A stretch of DNA of 64,000 nt from Bacillus sp. DNRA2 (GTDB lineage Bacteria > Bacillota > Bacilli > Bacillales > Cytobacillaceae). Positions 9,313 through 17,725 of the stretch are shown in pieces. The notes beneath the pieces were generated by a model. The model was not told the origin of the DNA, ran no database searches, and saw nothing but the letters and a program-made list of their open reading frames with translations. The stretch is taken from NCBI RefSeq assembly GCF_012843265.1, contig NZ_JABAIT010000020.1:20927-84926 (forward strand), read 5' to 3'. The translations under genes were made by a program, and so were the position numbers. The first letter of the stretch is position 1, and the number at the start of each line of letters is the position of its first letter.

Positions 9313-10341
9313 TTAAATGCCTTTAAGCATATGAAACATCGGGAGCATGATGGCTAAATACAAAGAAACCACTATCAATCCAATTCCCAAATACAAGCAT
9401 GGTTGAATAATTTTCAGTGCCTTTTCCGTTTTCTCTTCTAAAATCTTAATGCAATGTTTGCTGTAAAAGGCCAATTCATCGGGTAATTTCCCGCTCTCCA
9501 AACCATGCTTCACAATATGTGCAAGCTCACGTTCAAACACTTGAACCTTTTCAAGAATCACCTCTAGCCGTTCTCCTCTCGATAAATCCCGTCGCACATC
9601 TTTGCAAATCGTTCCATAAAAGGGCTGCTGCTCGAAATCTTCAAACAACACCAATGCTTCCAAAACCGATAAACCGCCTGATAATAAATAGCTCATTTGC
9701 ACAGCAAAATATTGGGTATACCAAATTTTGAAAAACCTCCCGATAAACGGTAGTTTCACTAATTTAGATCTTCTTTCAAACACCGAAAGCCTGCGAAAGT
9801 GAAAATAATAATAGGCAAAGCTAAGTAAGAGAAGGAAAAATACGCCTATCGAAAAGGTAGGTAAAAGATTGCTTATTTGGAAGATAATTTTCGAAAAGAT
9901 ATTGGGCGGAAGATTCATCGATGCAAAAATAGAAGAAAAACGAGGCATTAAGACCCTTTCCACAAAAAAGAACAATAACCCCGTAATGAAGAAAAGCACT
10001 GCTGGGTAATTTAACATTTTCAAGATTCGTTTTATATCTTGATTTCGTTTAAGCATGAAGTCACTACCATCAAGTATGGCTCTAGCTAAATCTCCATGCT
10101 GCTCAGCAAAATAAACATACCCTACTAAAGAGTGATTAAAGCTTAATTTCGTTAAGATTTGATAAAGCGGAAATCCCTCCTTTAACTCCATAATGCAGGA
10201 CTCTATCGCCGCTTGATGTTGATTAGGAAAATAATACGTTAAGCTTTCAATTGCTTCACTAAGCGTAAAGCCACGGGAAAGCAGTTCACCAGTTCGTTGC
10301 AAAAACAAGGCCTGTTGTTCCGTAGTCCATTTCTTATTCAT
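9313..10341 (-). CDS. comGB: Competence type IV pilus assembly membrane protein ComGB
   Basis: The 342-residue platform protein of the pseudopilus machine, GspF/PilC family. Three hydrophobic segments are visible (about residues 110–130, 155–180 and 315–340), and the two cytoplasmic GspF domains carry the typical GDLARAILDG and SGKLPDELAFYS sequences. Its ATG overlaps the comGA stop by 8 nt. It couples the ComGA ATPase to pilin assembly. Confidence 0.93.
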   Translation of the reverse strand: MNKKWTTEQQALFLQRTGELLSRGFTLSEAIESLTYYFPNQHQAAIESCIMELKEGFPLYQILTKLSFNHSLVGYVYFAEQHGDLARAILDGSDFMLKRNQDIKRILKMLNYPAVLFFITGLLFFFVERVLMPRFSSIFASMNLPPNIFSKIIFQISNLLPTFSIGVFFLLLLSFAYYYFHFRRLSVFERRSKLVKLPFIGRFFKIWYTQYFAVQMSYLLSGGLSVLEALVLFEDFEQQPFYGTICKDVRRDLSRGERLEVILEKVQVFERELAHIVKHGLESGKLPDELAFYSKHCIKILEEKTEKALKIIQPCLYLGIGLIVVSLYLAIMLPMFHMLKGI

Positions 10342-11404
10342 CCTGATACACCCAGCGTTCGAATTCCGATTGTTTAATAAAACCTAAAGCAATTCCTTTA
10401 ATCATATAATCCTTCAACGTTCGATAAGGATATGGAGCTAATGGCTTCCTACCGCTTACTTCCTGTAGGACGGCATGTAATGCTCTTCCACTTAACAGCT
10501 CCATGATATTAGCCCTTTTAAAGCGTCCGTACGAAAAGCAATGCGGTGAACATTCATCAATACAAAACGGACAGGTCAATTCCACCAACCGTTGGGCCGT
10601 TACCGCAACGAGAGTTTGTTCGATTTCCTGCCAATTCACCCCAAATTCCTGTAAGCGGAAAATTGCACCCTTGGCATTGCGAGTGTGGAGTGTACTTAAT
10701 ACTAAATGTCCTGTTAACGCTGCTCTAACAGCAATTTGTGCCGTTTCTTTATCTCTTATTTCCCCAACCATGATAATATCTGGATCATGTCTAAGTATCG
10801 CTTTCAGTCCAGTTGTGTAAGACACACCTGCCTTTTCATTTACTTGAACTTGTAAGACTTGATCATAATCTTTTTCAATGGGATCTTCCAATGTAATGAC
10901 ATTTCGATGGAAAATATGGGAGGTTTGATTCAGAAGTGAATAAAGCATGGTAGTTTTACCTGATCCAGTTGGCCCGGTGAATATGATAAGTCCATGAGAA
11001 AGCTTAAGGAGATCGATTACTTTTCTTGTCATTGTGGGAAATAACGAAAGTTGGTGTAGTGGAAATTGCTGCCCTTGTGGTAAAAGCCGGATGACGAGAC
11101 TTTCTGAGTTGCTTGCAGGTAATGTCGATAGTCTCAGACCAATGATTTGCCCGTTGACCTCATAGGAAAAGGCACCGCTTTGAGGTCGTCTTCGCTCCCC
11201 AATATCCATTGATGCTGTAAATTTAAAATGAGAAATGAGTCGATCACAATCTTGACGTGGGATCGTGAACGTCGGAATCAATTTATTTCCGATTCTTAGT
11301 TGGATGAGTGTATCAGTTTTTCGTGGGAGGAAGTGGATATCAGTTGCATTGCTTCGTACTGCATTAGTTATGACTCTTTCGGCTAATTGCTCGATCGAGT
11401 TCAA
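10334..11404 (-). CDS. comGA: Competence type IV pilus assembly ATPase ComGA
   Basis: A 356-residue GspE/PilB-type ATPase powering pseudopilus assembly and DNA uptake. Walker A GPTGSGKTT is at residues 144–152, followed by the Asp box ITLEDPIE, Walker B DPDIIMVGEIRD and His box TGHLVLSTLHT. A CPFCIDECSPHC cysteine cluster lies near residue 270. The start is TTG with AAGGTGGTGA upstream at good spacing. It is the first gene of the comG operon. Confidence 0.95.
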   Translation of the reverse strand: MNSIEQLAERVITNAVRSNATDIHFLPRKTDTLIQLRIGNKLIPTFTIPRQDCDRLISHFKFTASMDIGERRRPQSGAFSYEVNGQIIGLRLSTLPASNSESLVIRLLPQGQQFPLHQLSLFPTMTRKVIDLLKLSHGLIIFTGPTGSGKTTMLYSLLNQTSHIFHRNVITLEDPIEKDYDQVLQVQVNEKAGVSYTTGLKAILRHDPDIIMVGEIRDKETAQIAVRAALTGHLVLSTLHTRNAKGAIFRLQEFGVNWQEIEQTLVAVTAQRLVELTCPFCIDECSPHCFSYGRFKRANIMELLSGRALHAVLQEVSGRKPLAPYPYRTLKDYMIKGIALGFIKQSEFERWVYQDE

Positions 11405-11463
11405 ATTGCTATCACCACCTTTTTCTTGATGACAGTAAATTTCGCTAATGCTTGGGCAAATCC

Positions 11464-11492
11464 TTTATAAAATGACAAATAATATTGAACAA
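11464..11492 (-). promoter_or_regulatory. Candidate comG operon promoter
   Basis: Minus strand TTGTTC (-35), 17 nt spacer, TATAAA (-10), about 60 nt upstream of the comGA TTG. The weak -35 fits a promoter that depends on an activator. Consensus-based prediction. Confidence 0.4.
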
Positions 11493-11511
11493 TTCGTGAA
11501 CTATATAAAAA

Positions 11512-11524
11512 TAAAGCTTGTTTT
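11512..11524 (-). promoter_or_regulatory. Possible ComK half box upstream of comGA
   Basis: AAAA-CAAGC-TTTA on the minus strand, one mismatch from the ComK AT box (AAAA-N5-TTTT), 19 bp upstream of the candidate -35. The required second box is not clearly seen, and AT-rich DNA gives such hits by chance. Confidence 0.3.
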
Positions 11525-11818
11525 ACACCTTATATATCTCTGGTAAGTACTGTGTATAGACACCCTATTTTCCAAATCTGCCATATTTCTACATTTATTT
11601 CCTAAGAAATTCAATTATAACAGTTTTTGCATTTTTCGATAAAAAACCTTTCATTACAAGCTTCTCCTTTTATATAACAGCTTTCTCCTGTTCAATATTT
11701 CGACATTTTATTGTGAACTTTTTATAAACATATAGTGTTAACCTTGGAAACCTCATTCCCAACTTCCAATGGCTGTATTATAATAAAATAAACTTATGTA
11801 GTTCTGAGGTGAACATTG

Positions 11819-12520
11819 ATGGAGCAAACATTAAAAATTACTAATGTTTTATCAGATCCAACACGCTATTATATCTATCAATACATTACTAAACGTCATC
11901 AAGAAGTTACAGTTCAAGAAATTGCGGACAACTTCAACATCCATCCAAACGTAGCAAGACTTCACTTATCGAAGCTTGAAGATGTAAATATGCTTGTATC
12001 TGAAACTAAGAAAACAGGAAAAGGGGGACGACCAAGTAGACTATATCGTCTAAGTGATGATGTTATTCAACTTAACTTCCCATATCGCGACTACCAGCTA
12101 TTAGCTAATATTGCGATACAAACGATGATGAGTTTAGGTGAGGCAGGAAAAGAAGCACTTTATCTTACAGGAAAACGATTTGGTGCAGAATTGATTGAAC
12201 AAGAAGTAGCTTCACAGCACCAGGTTAGCGATGAGCTTACTTTTGATCAAAAGTTGAATATTATTAAAAGTGCTGCCACTTTAGCAGGATTTTATCCTGA
12301 TTTTGAAGCAAATGAAGATCATACAAAAATTTACTTTGAAATCTTTAATTGTCCTTTTAAAGAAGTAGCGATTGATCATAGAGAAGCCGTATGCAGTATG
12401 CACTTTCAATTCTTAAAGGGCATGTTTGAATCGCTTTTCACATCCATCGAATTGATTGAAAAAGAAAATTTAATTACCGGCTGCCACTCTTGTAGCTATC
12501 AGGCATTAGTAACCATTTAG
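11819..12520 (+). CDS. Winged-helix transcriptional regulator with a C-terminal cysteine quartet
   Basis: A 233-residue protein with an ArsR/MarR-like DNA-binding domain in the first 75 residues (TVQEIADNFNIHPNVARLHL as the HTH, KGGRPSRLYRLS as the wing). The C-terminal domain carries Cys178, Cys192, Cys222 and Cys225 (C-X13-C-X29-C-X2-C), which suggests a metal or Fe–S site, similar in concept to SufR-type regulators. The ATG follows GAGGTGA at 6 nt; a TTG lies one codon earlier. It is divergent from the comG operon and ends in its own terminator. The target and ligand are unknown. Confidence 0.8.
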   Translation: MEQTLKITNVLSDPTRYYIYQYITKRHQEVTVQEIADNFNIHPNVARLHLSKLEDVNMLVSETKKTGKGGRPSRLYRLSDDVIQLNFPYRDYQLLANIAIQTMMSLGEAGKEALYLTGKRFGAELIEQEVASQHQVSDELTFDQKLNIIKSAATLAGFYPDFEANEDHTKIYFEIFNCPFKEVAIDHREAVCSMHFQFLKGMFESLFTSIELIEKENLITGCHSCSYQALVTI

Positions 12521-12611
12521 TCTTATACCCATAGTTTAAATATGGAGAAAAATTAGAGTTTGTCGTAGTGCCTAAACTGTCAGAAGATACAAAAAAATAG
12601 CATTTATACCA

Positions 12612-12657
12612 TGAGACCCCATCTTTTTCGGAGACGAAGTAAAGATGGGGTTTCTAA
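12612..12657 (+). terminator. Terminator of the HTH regulator gene
   Basis: CCCCATCTTT pairs with AAAGATGGGG around a 20-nt loop, followed by TTTCT, about 95 nt after the stop codon. Confidence 0.7.
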
Positions 12658-12746
12658 CTTTAAAAATCTAAATTTTATTTGATTTTTTCGACATTTGATT
12701 TATAATAATGTAATGATGGACAATAGGGGTAAAAGGGGGGATACCG

Positions 12747-12989
12747 ATGGATCGCATGTATAGAGTATTAGGTTTTTGGACTGGTATTTTTGCAGTTATG
12801 TTTTATTTAGGTGATATGTTTACAACGTCCTTAATTTTCTTCGGTCAGACTGGATTTTTCATTTTGTTAAGTTACTTAAAATTGTCCGAACGTATGTACA
12901 TTTACGTCTTCGGTGCATATTTAACGGTTTTCTTTGTAGGATTTACATACTGGTCAACCTTTATGATGGTACCGGGCGTAACTCACTAA
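12747..12989 (+). CDS. yqgY: DUF2626 small membrane protein YqgY
   Basis: An 80-residue, very hydrophobic protein with three predicted membrane segments, beginning MDRMYRVLGFWTGIFAVMF and ending WSTFMMVPGVTH, the DUF2626/YqgY pattern. The ATG follows AAAGGGGGG at 6 nt. It stands alone between two terminators. Its function is unknown. Confidence 0.88.
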   Translation: MDRMYRVLGFWTGIFAVMFYLGDMFTTSLIFFGQTGFFILLSYLKLSERMYIYVFGAYLTVFFVGFTYWSTFMMVPGVTH

Positions 12990-13001
12990 GATTGAGTACG
13001 C

Positions 13002-13032
13002 AAAAAAGCGATGGGCTTCCATCGCTTTTTTA
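13002..13032. terminator. Bidirectional terminator between yqgY and the methyltransferase gene
   Basis: AAAAAAGCGATGG / CCATCGCTTTTTT with a GCTT loop; A-run and T-run flank the stem, so it can terminate convergent transcripts from both sides. Confidence 0.9.
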
Positions 13033-14130
13033 TTTTTGCTTCGCTTCCACCCACGCATTTTCAAAGGCCAATAATCCCTTATGTTGTAAGACAACACGGA
13101 AGGACGGACTAGGTCCTGTCGGCATAATCAAGCTGCGGATAGCCCGATTGCGCTTACTTTGTTCCGAAAACGGATTGGGATCGAAGTGATCCTGCAGCTC
13201 CTTCAAAATCCCGATTGCCAGGAAAAATTCATCTTGACGTAATTTTTCAATGAACGTAAAGCCTGCTTTCTCCCCATAGTCAATGAACGCATCGAAATGA
13301 ACATGACTGGTAATATCCATTAACCCAGGATTCTGCAACACATTTGCAATCATCTGATGTTGATAATACCCTCTTAAACTCCCATTTTTATGTGTAGGTT
13401 CCAACCATTCTTCCTTTGTATACCCATAATCAACCATCAGAGCAATACCCTTTGTTAATACCCCTGAAAGCGATGAAATGAGCTCACACATTGCTACAGG
13501 TATTTCAATCCGCTGTCCCTCTGTTAGGTCGAGCTCTTGCTCTTTCATAAAAGCTAAAATGTATTCATTGTTTAGCGGAACATTTACCTCAACAAGCTTA
13601 TCACCATCGATTGACACCATGACTTCAAACAGCGCGCCTGCCTGTTTTTCAATCACATGTACAGGTAAGGCGTCTACCAATTCATTTGAAAATAGCAGTC
13701 CCTCAAAGGGCTCTAATTCATCGAGACTACTTATCTGTTTTATTTGCTCATTAAATTGGATCTTGTCACGTTGAATTTTACGATGATAGGGACTTGTCTC
13801 AACAATTGTATATTTTAGTGGAACTGAACAATCCCGCTGCCACTCATTGATAAAGCTTTGCGCAAATCTTCCAGTACCAGCACCTATTTCACAAATCTCC
13901 GGCTTTATCCCAAACTGTAATGCAATCTCCCTATACCATTTGGCGACCATACTTCCATAAAGATCCGAAACATTACTGGTGGTATAAAAATCACCGTCAC
14001 GGCCAATTTTCTGACCTTCCTTCATGTAATAGCCATGTTCAGGATGATAAAGTACCAATTCCATAAATTCTGCATAAGAAATCATTCTATTAGGTAATGC
14101 TAGTAATTTTTGCTTAAGTAATTCTTTCAA
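13030..14130 (-). CDS. Class I SAM-dependent methyltransferase, MidA/NDUFAF7 (COG1565) family
   Basis: About 366 residues. The N-terminal part has the family signature LYHPEHGYYM, IGRDGDFYTTSNVS and LYGSMVAKW, followed by the SAM-binding ICEIGAGTGRFAQ and LLFSNELVDALPVHV. Mitochondrial homologs methylate an arginine of complex I; the bacterial substrate is not known. The frame is open to a TTG at 14157, but the TTG at 14130 has AGAAGTGAT at better spacing, so that start was chosen with reserve. A 10-bp inverted repeat lies just upstream. Confidence 0.85.
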   Translation of the reverse strand: MKELLKQKLLALPNRMISYAEFMELVLYHPEHGYYMKEGQKIGRDGDFYTTSNVSDLYGSMVAKWYREIALQFGIKPEICEIGAGTGRFAQSFINEWQRDCSVPLKYTIVETSPYHRKIQRDKIQFNEQIKQISSLDELEPFEGLLFSNELVDALPVHVIEKQAGALFEVMVSIDGDKLVEVNVPLNNEYILAFMKEQELDLTEGQRIEIPVAMCELISSLSGVLTKGIALMVDYGYTKEEWLEPTHKNGSLRGYYQHQMIANVLQNPGLMDITSHVHFDAFIDYGEKAGFTFIEKLRQDEFFLAIGILKELQDHFDPNPFSEQSKRNRAIRSLIMPTGPSPSFRVVLQHKGLLAFENAWVEAKQK

Positions 14131-14155
14131 ACTATCACTTCTCTCAAAATTTATC

Positions 14156-14185
14156 AAGTTAACACCGTTGACATAGTGTTAACTT
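14156..14185. repeat. Perfect 10-bp inverted repeat upstream of the MidA-type gene
   Basis: AAGTTAACAC, 10 nt spacer, GTGTTAACTT. The arms are perfectly complementary, with no T-run after either arm, so it looks like a protein binding site and not a terminator. It lies 26 bp upstream of the chosen TTG start. Confidence 0.7.
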
Positions 14186-14248
14186 TGTATTATCGTTAAT
14201 AGTAGCTTAACTTTATCCCCTCCCATATTAATAGAACATCCCCCCAGA

Positions 14249-14278
14249 AAAACCCTTCTCTATGAGAAGGGTTTTTTT
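14249..14278 (-). terminator. Terminator after yqgX
   Basis: AACCCTTCTC TAT GAGAAGGGTT with T-runs on both strands, just after the yqgX stop on the minus strand. Confidence 0.9.
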
Positions 14279-14286
14279 TACCTTTA

Positions 14287-14919
14287 CTAGAAACCGTTCA
14301 AAAACGGATTACTATCCATTTCTTTTCCAATTGTGGTATTCGGTCCATGTCCCGATAATACAATCGTTTCCTCAGGCAATCCTAATAATTTATCATGAAT
14401 ACTATTGATGAGTTCCTGATAATTTCCACCCGATAAATCGGTTCGACCGATGCTTCCATTAAATAAAGCATCCCCTGCCAACACCAATTTATCCTGTTCA
14501 AAATAGACTGAAATACTACCTGGTGAATGTCCAGGTGTTTCATATACACGGAAGCTAAAATCTCCAATTGTATGAATTTTCTCTTCTGTTAGGAAAACAT
14601 CAGCTGGCTTGATCCTTACTAAATGACCCACACTGAAAAACTGTGATCCATTTAAAGCCGGATCTAAAAGCCATTTTGCTTCCTTCTCATGAACATAAAC
14701 TGGAATTTGATAATGATCTCTTATCACATCGACAGCACCAATATGATCAAAATGAGCATGGGTTAACAATATCCCTTGCGGCTTAACATGCAATGATTCG
14801 ATAATACCAATTAATTTATCGCCTTCTTCACCGGGATCGATAACCAAACAATTATCATTATTCAATAATAAGTAACAATTAGTTTGTAATGGTCCAAGTG
14901 GAATCTGCTTCCATTCCAT
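14287..14919 (-). CDS. yqgX: MBL-fold metallo-hydrolase YqgX (glyoxalase II-like)
   Basis: A 210-residue metallo-beta-lactamase-fold hydrolase with the metal motif THAHFDHIG near residues 55–60, later metal ligands in YETPGHSPGS and LAGDALF, and a final VLSGHGPNT. The B. subtilis ortholog acts as a glyoxalase II in methylglyoxal detoxification, hydrolysing S-lactoyl thiols. It is a single gene with its own terminator downstream. Confidence 0.88.
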   Translation of the reverse strand: MEWKQIPLGPLQTNCYLLLNNDNCLVIDPGEEGDKLIGIIESLHVKPQGILLTHAHFDHIGAVDVIRDHYQIPVYVHEKEAKWLLDPALNGSQFFSVGHLVRIKPADVFLTEEKIHTIGDFSFRVYETPGHSPGSISVYFEQDKLVLAGDALFNGSIGRTDLSGGNYQELINSIHDKLLGLPEETIVLSGHGPNTTIGKEMDSNPFLNGF

Positions 14920-15191
14920 TTAAACACCTCCAAATCATCAAGCAATTATGTTTATTCTACAATATTTATTTGTTATAGTAAAAGAAACCTACTCTTAATT
15001 TCACTGGTAGGAAAAATAAGTAATGTGACAATTATCGCAAACAAAATTTTTTGACCTCGACAAACAGAAAAAAAAACTATAAAATATAAACGAATGTGAA
15101 TATTTAGGATATTACATACGAAGAGGGACATCTGAAGAATGCTATGTATAGTATCATTCTTCACCAACAAACGAAAAAGGGGGCTATGTTC

Positions 15192-15368
15192 ATGGGATTG
15201 GTCATAATTTTTGCATTAGTTAGCTTGCTTGCTGCTTATGGATCATTCACGGCATTAAAAAACAAAAATATTCTTGGCTTAATTTTCGGAGCTGGAAGTT
15301 TTGTCGTATTCGGTTGGTTCGCAGTGATGACGATTTTAAACTCTGGTTTCCCGACTGGAACTCATTAA
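15192..15368 (+). CDS. yqgW: DUF2759 small membrane protein YqgW
   Basis: A 58-residue protein of two membrane segments starting MGLVIIFALVSLLAAYG and ending NSGFPTGTH. The frame is open further upstream, but AAAGGGGG lies 8 nt before this ATG; an ATG two codons earlier is too close to the ribosome binding site. The function is unknown. Confidence 0.8.
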   Translation: MGLVIIFALVSLLAAYGSFTALKNKNILGLIFGAGSFVVFGWFAVMTILNSGFPTGTH

Positions 15369-15401
15369 TTCAAACGTTTGGATTTTTATACTTATTCAAA
15401 C

Positions 15402-15439
15402 AAAAAAAACGGACTGATTACTTCAGTCCGTTTTTTTTG
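15402..15439. terminator. Bidirectional terminator between yqgW and yqgU
   Basis: ACGGACTGA / TTCAGTCCGT flanked by an A-run and a T-run, serving the converging yqgW and yqgU transcripts. Confidence 0.9.
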
Positions 15440-15448
15440 TAGCATTCT

Positions 15449-16594
15449 TTATTTATCAACTACTAATGATACAAGTTCCTTTGTATCAAGGATAATTATA
15501 TTTTCAAGCTGATGACCATATAAACAGAATTCACCAGCAGGAGAAACGCTAATTGGTTTGTTTTCTAAGCCATCAAGGAGTAGTTCCTCCCCGTTATTAC
15601 GATCAAGCTGATAACGCACCAATTGAAAGCCCTCCCTATACGTATCTGCAGCACCACTAGACTTCGGCCTCAATGTATAAAACTCGTTTCGAGCTTGGTT
15701 AAATGTGTGTTCAGGGACAAGCCAATCGGAAAATCTCGTTAGGTGCGGAATTGAAAAGGATGCAATTGGCTTACTGTCTTCAGATAAAAACGTGTACACT
15801 GATTGGTCAGGAGTCTTTTCATCAACCTCAATCGTTAACAGGCAATTTCGGTAGGCATAGATTTGAAATACATTTTCCAAATCAAGAGTTTCTTCCTTTG
15901 CACCATTAATCTTTTGTTTTACAAGTGGGGCAAAAAAGCTCGGATTATTCAAATCCCAATTAAGATAAATTACTTCATTCTTTGCATTCCAATTGACAAA
16001 TGGCTGGTTGATAAATTTCATTTCCGTCAATTTTTTCGTTTCAATATTCAATAAAGAGACGTTATATTCCCATTGCTCGTTAAAAGCTGTGACAAGCAAA
16101 AGATTTTCATCATAGGGGTTCCAAACAAAATTTAATTCAGTTGACGTGATTGACTTTTCAACAAGCTTAGTTCCCGTTTGATCAATCACCGTTATGCTTC
16201 CCTCGGTAAGACCTGAGGATGCATGAAGCAAAATTTTATCCCGCGCAGGGCTAATGAAAGCAGATATAATGGGGAGCTTACTTTCGAAAATTTTCTCCTG
16301 TTTTCCCGACAGTAAATGATATGTATATACATTTGAGTTCTGATTTGTATTTGTGATATAAACGATCGTTTCATCATTCAGCCAACCGACTACTTTACTA
16401 AACTCCCCTTCGGCAATTTGAAGGGGTGCTTGAATTGACGCCTTAGTATAAGTGGTCTCACGACGAGCTGATTTTTTAGCTTTGTCACTACTTGCTGATT
16501 TTTCATTATTACAAGCAGCTAAGAGTGAAATGGATAAAAAAATCAGAAATATTCCAACAAAATATGGTAAACTTTTTCTACATCTGCAATCCAT
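15449..16594 (-). CDS. yqgU: YqgU-like lipoprotein of unknown function
   Basis: A 381-residue secreted lipoprotein: basic N-terminus, hydrophobic segment YFVGIFLIFLSISLLAAC with lipobox LAAC at about residues 27–30, then a Ser/Lys-rich linker. The remainder has repeated beta-strand blocks (VVGWLNDETIVYITN, FVWNPYDENLLLVT, PFVNWNAKNEVIYLNW) that look like a beta-propeller. It should sit on the outer face of the membrane. Gene order supports yqgU; the role is unknown. Confidence 0.75.
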   Translation of the reverse strand: MDCRCRKSLPYFVGIFLIFLSISLLAACNNEKSASSDKAKKSARRETTYTKASIQAPLQIAEGEFSKVVGWLNDETIVYITNTNQNSNVYTYHLLSGKQEKIFESKLPIISAFISPARDKILLHASSGLTEGSITVIDQTGTKLVEKSITSTELNFVWNPYDENLLLVTAFNEQWEYNVSLLNIETKKLTEMKFINQPFVNWNAKNEVIYLNWDLNNPSFFAPLVKQKINGAKEETLDLENVFQIYAYRNCLLTIEVDEKTPDQSVYTFLSEDSKPIASFSIPHLTRFSDWLVPEHTFNQARNEFYTLRPKSSGAADTYREGFQLVRYQLDRNNGEELLLDGLENKPISVSPAGEFCLYGHQLENIIILDTKELVSLVVDK

Positions 16595-16676
16595 TTCCAC
16601 ACCCGCCTTTTTTTTCCTACATATATCAGTACGAAATACGCCAAAAAAAGTTTCACAAAACCTTTAATAATGGCGA

Positions 16677-16706
16677 TAAAAAAGCCGCATCAAATCGGCT
16701 TTTTTA
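16677..16706 (-). terminator. Terminator downstream of yqgT
   Basis: AAAAAAGCCG / CGGCTTTTTT with an 8-nt loop, about 80 nt after the yqgT stop on the minus strand. Confidence 0.8.
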
Positions 16707-16787
16707 TCATTTCAATTTAATCACAGTGATATTAATAATAATGAAAACGCGAATAGAAGACAAGATGTTTTCACAAAATTCTATTTT

Positions 16788-17669
16788 TTATTTGTAAAAG
16801 GCCGCAAGAATAAGCGGGAGGACCTGTTTATATATTTGCGGAAATTGTGACAGCGGGAGTGGATTAATTCCCTTTCCCAGTTCAATTGTAAATCCTGGCT
16901 TACGGAATTCTTGAATAAACCAATCTTTGAAACCGGCGTGAGAATCGACGTATTGAACTGCATTATAGCCACTGACTCTTTCAAATTCTTTCGCAATCTC
17001 GCTAGATTCGGGAGACTCAAATCCTTCATATCCCCAATAGAACTCACTGCCTTGGGTATGGAGCGCAATTAAGCGATCAAACTTCTCCTCAACGCAAAGC
17101 TTCGCCATCGCCACAGCCTCAGGTTCCGTAAGCGGAGCATCGCCAGGATAATCGCGTGAAGCTGGACCCTTAGGCTCTTTACGCTCCTTTTCAATTTCCC
17201 ATTTTGCTGGAAATTGATTATTTAAATCAACTCCACGAATATTAGCCTTCCAAGCCGTAAACTCAATACGTCCATTATTAATTTTAACCAATTCCTCCGC
17301 TAAATCTGGAGGTGGACCATTAATGACGAGGTTTACTCCATCTGGATTGACCATCGGAACAATTGAAAGCTCAACGCGCTGATAAAACGGCAGCATAAAC
17401 AGGCCATTAATAGTTTGCCAATTCGTTAAAGCTATTAGATAATCATTAACAAACTTCATGATCACCGATGTGGTAATCCATTCATTTGCATGAAAGGATG
17501 CATTAATGTGAACTTTTTTCGCGCCACCCATACCAATTTTAATTTCTGGAATAGGTGTTCCAAGGACTGATTTTCCAATGTGTTTCACTCTGATAAATGG
17601 GTACAGCTCCTTTAAAATGGCCAAATCTTGGAACAACACACGAGAGTCATACTTTTTTTGGCAATCCAC
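16788..17669 (-). CDS. yqgT: M14-family gamma-D-glutamyl-diamino acid endopeptidase YqgT, no LysM domain
   Basis: A zinc carboxypeptidase-like enzyme of 293 residues acting on peptidoglycan stem peptides. The zinc motif is HANE near residues 61–64, the third ligand is in LIALHTQGSEF, substrate residues in DLNNQFP, and the catalytic glutamate in FTIELGKG. The GTG start follows AAGGAGG at 6 nt. Family members such as ENP1 carry N-terminal LysM repeats; here no LysM sequence is present and the region upstream is yqgS, so only the catalytic domain is encoded. Confidence 0.87.
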   Translation of the reverse strand: MDCQKKYDSRVLFQDLAILKELYPFIRVKHIGKSVLGTPIPEIKIGMGGAKKVHINASFHANEWITTSVIMKFVNDYLIALTNWQTINGLFMLPFYQRVELSIVPMVNPDGVNLVINGPPPDLAEELVKINNGRIEFTAWKANIRGVDLNNQFPAKWEIEKERKEPKGPASRDYPGDAPLTEPEAVAMAKLCVEEKFDRLIALHTQGSEFYWGYEGFESPESSEIAKEFERVSGYNAVQYVDSHAGFKDWFIQEFRKPGFTIELGKGINPLPLSQFPQIYKQVLPLILAAFYK

Positions 17670-17725
17670 AAGATTCCTCCTTCCCACAATACACTTTATG
17701 AAAAGGAATGAGAAAAATACCGCTA

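Larger units (their letters stand above)
11405..11818 (-). other. Divergent intergenic region between comGA and the HTH regulator
   Basis: About 410 bp, AT-rich, with no coding frame of note. On the comG side it holds a candidate SigA promoter (11464–11492) and a one-mismatch ComK half box (11512–11524). On the regulator side it holds a TATAAT at 11779–11784 without a convincing -35. Confidence 0.6.

Noticed and set aside
14169..14193. TTGACA … TATTAT on the plus strand inside the inverted repeat
   Set aside because: Spacer is only 13 nt, too short for a SigA promoter, and no plus-strand gene follows.
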